A stretch of 64,000 bases of DNA from CAVSDF01 sp963726715 (GTDB lineage Bacteria > Bacteroidota > Rhodothermia > Rhodothermales > BA12), in the NCBI GenBank assembly GCA_963726715.1, contig CAVSDF010000010.1, positions 310,001 through 374,000 on the forward strand, in the 5' to 3' direction. The position numbers and the translations under genes were made by a program. Below, piece after piece: positions 61,693 to 64,000 of this stretch (positions are counted from its first letter, which is position 1; each line of letters opens with the position of its first letter). The notes under the pieces are model-generated. The model did no database searches. It had not been told where the DNA came from and saw nothing but the letters and a program-made list of their open reading frames with translations.

Positions 61693-62919
61693 ATGCACGA
61701 GAACCTCACCGCGCCGCGCCCGTCCTTCGTCTCGCACCTCGAATGCGCGCTCACCGGCGAGCGCTACGACGCCGACCGTCTCCACGGCCTCTCGCGCGCC
61801 GGCCGGCCGCTGCTCGTCCGCTACGCCCTCGACGCGCTTCGGCAGTCGGTGGACCGCGACGCCCTCGCCGCGCGGGAGGCCGACCTGTGGCGCTGGCGCG
61901 AACTGCTGCCCGTGCGCGACGCCGCGCACATCGTCTCGCTCGGCGAGGCCGAGACGCCGCTCGTGCCCGTCCCGTCCGCCTCCGGCGGCGCCCGCGTGTG
62001 GTTCAAGGACGAGGGCCGCCTGCCCACCGGCTCGTTCAAGGCACGAGGCCTCGCCCTCGCCGTGTCGATGGCCCGGGCGCTCGGCGTGACGCGCATCGCC
62101 ATGCCCACGAACGGCAACGCGGGCGCGGCCCTCGCCGCCTACGCCACCCGCGCGGGCATCGAAACCGTCATCTTCTGCCCGGAGGACACGCCGGAGATCA
62201 ACGTGCGCGAGATCGCGGCCTACGGCGGGCGCGTGTGGCGCGTCAACGGCCTGATCGACGAGTGCGGGGCGATCGTGGCACAGGGCGCCGCCGAGGGGCG
62301 CTGGTTCGACGCGTCCACGCTCAAGGAGCCGTACCGCATCGAGGGCAAGAAGACGATGGGGCTGGAGCTGGCCCTCCAGTTCGGCTGGACGCTCCCCGAC
62401 GTCATCTTCTATCCGACGGGCGGCGGCACGGGCCTGATCGGGATGTGGAAGGCGTTCGACGAACTCGAAGCGATCGGCTGGATCGGCCCGGCGCGTCCGC
62501 GCATGATCGCCGTGCAGGCGAGCGGCTGCGCGCCCATCGTGCGGGCGTTCGAGGCGGGCGAGGAGCACGCGCCGCGCTGGGAGAACGCCGCCACCGTCGC
62601 CGCCGGCATCCGCGTGCCGAAGGCCGTCGGCGACTTCCTGATCCTGCGCGCCGTCCGCGCCTCCGGCGGCCGCGCCGTGGCGGTGGACGACGCCGACATC
62701 GTGCAGGCGACGCAGGACGCGGCGCACCGCGACGGCTTCCTGATCTGCCCGGAGGGCGGGGCGACGCTCGCGGCCTACCGGGCGGCGCGGCGAGAGGGCT
62801 GGGTGAGCGCCGACGAGCGCGTGGTGCTCTTCAACTGCGCCCTCGGCCAGAAATACCCGCTCCCCGACACGAGCCGCCGCCTCGACCGCACGCAGCCGCT
62901 CGACCTCGGCACCCTGTAG
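61693..62919 (+). CDS. thrC: Threonine-synthase-like PLP-dependent enzyme
   Basis: A 408-residue fold-type II PLP enzyme that most resembles threonine synthase, which converts O-phosphohomoserine to threonine. An N-terminal segment FVSHLECALTGERYDADRLH resembles the degenerate zinc-finger-like start of class II threonine synthases. VSLGEAETPLVP and the Schiff-base lysine K116 in LPTGSFKARGLALAVSMA follow. PTNGNAGAALAAYATRAG binds the phosphate, and FYPTGGGTGLIGMWKAF the PLP ring. Sequences like this are often annotated as threonine synthase even without other thr genes; here no such gene is adjacent. A related deaminase activity cannot be excluded. ATG at 61693. Confidence 0.82.
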   Translation: MHENLTAPRPSFVSHLECALTGERYDADRLHGLSRAGRPLLVRYALDALRQSVDRDALAAREADLWRWRELLPVRDAAHIVSLGEAETPLVPVPSASGGARVWFKDEGRLPTGSFKARGLALAVSMARALGVTRIAMPTNGNAGAALAAYATRAGIETVIFCPEDTPEINVREIAAYGGRVWRVNGLIDECGAIVAQGAAEGRWFDASTLKEPYRIEGKKTMGLELALQFGWTLPDVIFYPTGGGTGLIGMWKAFDELEAIGWIGPARPRMIAVQASGCAPIVRAFEAGEEHAPRWENAATVAAGIRVPKAVGDFLILRAVRASGGRAVAVDDADIVQATQDAAHRDGFLICPEGGATLAAYRAARREGWVSADERVVLFNCALGQKYPLPDTSRRLDRTQPLDLGTL

Positions 62920-63257
62920 CGCGGGTTCGTCACCCAGCGTCGGTTCGTCCTCCAGATGCTCGCGCAGAAAGGAGGCGACGGCGCGGATAGCGAGAGGGCG
63001 CCCGGGCCCCGCCGTCGGTGCGTCATCGCCGGTCAGGGACCGAACATAGAACGTCGACGCGAGAACCTCGGAGATTCAGGGATCGACCTCGAAAGTCGAA
63101 GGATGGACCACAGAGGTTCAGCGATCAACCTCGGAGGTCCATCCGACACCCCTCGGCGATGGAACGATCCATCTCACAGGAGGCGGACGCGCGGCGCAGC
63201 ACCGTCGCAGCGGCCCTGCACCTCCTCGCTGTATCATCCGGTCCTATCCGCCCGATC
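62920..63257. other. Intergenic region holding the second 21-bp array
   Basis: Apart from the array (63042-63170) this 338 bp region shows no gene. GTATCATCCG at 63231-63240, about 18-27 bp before the next ATG, could be part of a promoter. An open frame passes through the array, but it is explained by the 21-bp (seven-codon) period. Confidence 0.5.
63042..63170. repeat. 21-bp phased near-palindrome array, copy 2 (about 5-6 units)
   Basis: Core units AACCTCGGAGATTC, GACCTCGAAAGTCG, GACCACAGAGGTTC and AACCTCGGAGGTCC start at about 63065, 63086, 63107 and 63128, exactly 21 bp apart, with decayed units on each side. The centre reads CTCGGAG on the plus strand, the reverse of CTCCGAG in the array at 6487, so the two arrays face opposite ways. 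It ends about 90 bp upstream of the acetyl-CoA-synthetase-like start. Confidence 0.75.
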
Positions 63258-64000
63258 ATGCCCGACACGCCCACGCCCGCCCCGGAGGCGCCGCAGACTC
63301 CCTCGACCCACGCCCCGACGACCGACGACCGACCGAGCGGCGACGGCGCCTCGCTCTTCCCTTTCGGTCAGGAGATCGTCTGGCGGCCCGACCCGCAGGA
63401 CGTGGCCGAGAGCACCATCGGCGCGTTCGCGCGGCGCGCGGGCGAGGTCAGCATCAAGAGCCTCACCGAGCGCGCCCGGCACGACCCGGCGTGGTTCTGG
63501 GACGCCGTCCTCCGCGACCTCGGCATCCCCTTCACGACGCCCTACACGGCGGCCTACGAAGACTCCGGCGACCCCGCGTTCCCGCGCTGGTGCGTCGGCG
63601 GGGAGATGAACATCGTGGCGGCGTGCCTCGACCGCTGGCAGGCGGACGACGCCACCGCCGCCCGCGCTGCGCTCGTCTACGAACAGGAGGACGGCGCCAC
63701 GCAGACGCTCTCGTACGCCGACCTCCACGCCGAGGTGCAGCGCTGCGCCGAGGCGTTCCGTGGTCAGGGGATCGGCAAGGGCGATGTCGTCGGGCTGTTC
63801 CTGCCGATGGTGCCCGAGCTGCTCGTCGCCTTCCTCGCCACGCTCCGCATCGGCGCCATCGCGCTTCCGCTGTTCTCCGGCTACGGCCCCGACGCCGTCG
63901 CGAGCCGCCTCGCCGACGCAGGCGCCCGCGCGCTCGTCACCGCCGACGGCGTGCTCCGGCGCGGAAAGCCCGTCCCGATGAAGGCCGTCGCCGACGCCGC
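63258..64000 (+). CDS. Acetyl-CoA-synthetase-like AMP-binding enzyme (partial, runs off right edge)
   Basis: The N-terminal 247 residues of an acyl/acetate-CoA ligase. After a low-complexity start (PTPAPEAPQTPSTHAPTTDD), the ACAS N-terminal region is clear: PDPQDVAESTIGAFARRAG, DPAWFWDAVLRDLGI and GGEMNIVAACLDRW. TLSYADLHAEVQRCAEAFRG and KGDVVGLFLPMVPELLVAFL belong to the AMP-binding domain; the nucleotide-binding TSGTTG motif lies beyond the edge. The enzyme activates a short-chain acid via acyl-AMP; acetate and propionate are both possible. ATG at 63258 was chosen. The second 21-bp array lies just upstream. Confidence 0.85.
   Translation, partial: MPDTPTPAPEAPQTPSTHAPTTDDRPSGDGASLFPFGQEIVWRPDPQDVAESTIGAFARRAGEVSIKSLTERARHDPAWFWDAVLRDLGIPFTTPYTAAYEDSGDPAFPRWCVGGEMNIVAACLDRWQADDATAARAALVYEQEDGATQTLSYADLHAEVQRCAEAFRGQGIGKGDVVGLFLPMVPELLVAFLATLRIGAIALPLFSGYGPDAVASRLADAGARALVTADGVLRRGKPVPMKAVADA

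Noticed and set aside
62956..63609. An open frame with heptapeptide-like repeats (ENLGDSG, NLGGPSD) across the second array
   Set aside because: The 21-bp period forces a seven-codon pattern, the frame continues as a shadow of the acyl-CoA synthetase gene, and the 22-bp steps in the first array break the same frame.

Overview
This 64 kb window is very GC-rich chromosomal DNA. It most resembles a high-GC member of the Rhodothermales (Rhodothermota, close to Bacteroidota) of the Rubricoccus/Rubrivirga/Salinibacter kind. The reasons are a PorV/PorQ-type outer-membrane protein, a TonB receptor with an N-terminal carboxypeptidase-regulatory domain followed by a DUF4249 lipoprotein, a DUF3098 protein, and a rhomboid with the short C-terminal DUF6576-like tail. 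The lineage is inferred from gene content; no rRNA or tRNA was found. No prophage, CRISPR array, transposase or plasmid region was recognised, and most content is housekeeping or cell envelope.

Layout. 1-6,060 (mostly minus): the end of a tripartite efflux operon (PepSY-like lipoprotein, TolC-like channel, HlyD-like adaptor running off the left edge), a PAP2 phosphatase and a histidine kinase/response regulator pair. 6,060-6,790: non-coding, rich in repeats, ending in a 14-unit array of near-palindromes with a 21-22 bp period. 6,790-11,950: accessory single genes (HEIGH-motif protein, S41 peptidase, two small lipoproteins, GrpB, two small membrane proteins). 11,960-24,220 (minus): an outer-membrane biogenesis block made of BrkB, a TamA-like Omp85 protein, TamB, and an MlaE/MlaF/MlaD lipid transporter. 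24,427-31,462: DedA-type protein, alkaline phosphatase, small proteins, TonB receptor and DUF4249 partner. 31,639-38,796: NAD synthetase, aminotransferase, NamZ-type muramidase, DUF3098 protein and PBP4. 38,968-44,878: EEP-family membrane protein, a tandem of one degenerate and one intact rhomboid, and PBP1A. 45,179-54,979: zinc-ribbon miniprotein, single-domain response regulator, GNAT enzymes, MtnA, PorV-like protein, RlmI-like methyltransferase, Bax inhibitor-1 protein, AhpD-like protein, 5-formyl-THF cyclo-ligase, PspC protein and a helical protein. 55,079-64,000: a catalytic/non-catalytic M16 peptidase pair, DNA polymerase I, a threonine-synthase-like enzyme, a second 21-bp array in opposite orientation, and the start of an acetyl-CoA-synthetase-like gene.

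How the parts fit. Envelope construction dominates: TamA/TamB and Mla can move or insert outer-membrane lipid and protein, NamZ, PBP4 and PBP1A remodel peptidoglycan, and the TonB receptor, PorV and TolC/HlyD proteins serve import, secretion and efflux.

Caution on sequence quality. Nine conserved genes carry a total of about 15 single-base frameshifts, mostly in short G/C runs. I treat these as likely assembly or sequencing indels and annotate the genes as whole. The features with least explanation are the two 21-bp phased arrays, the GT-rich/CA-rich tracts that follow plus-strand genes, and the perfect palindrome shared by two terminators and one divergent promoter region.
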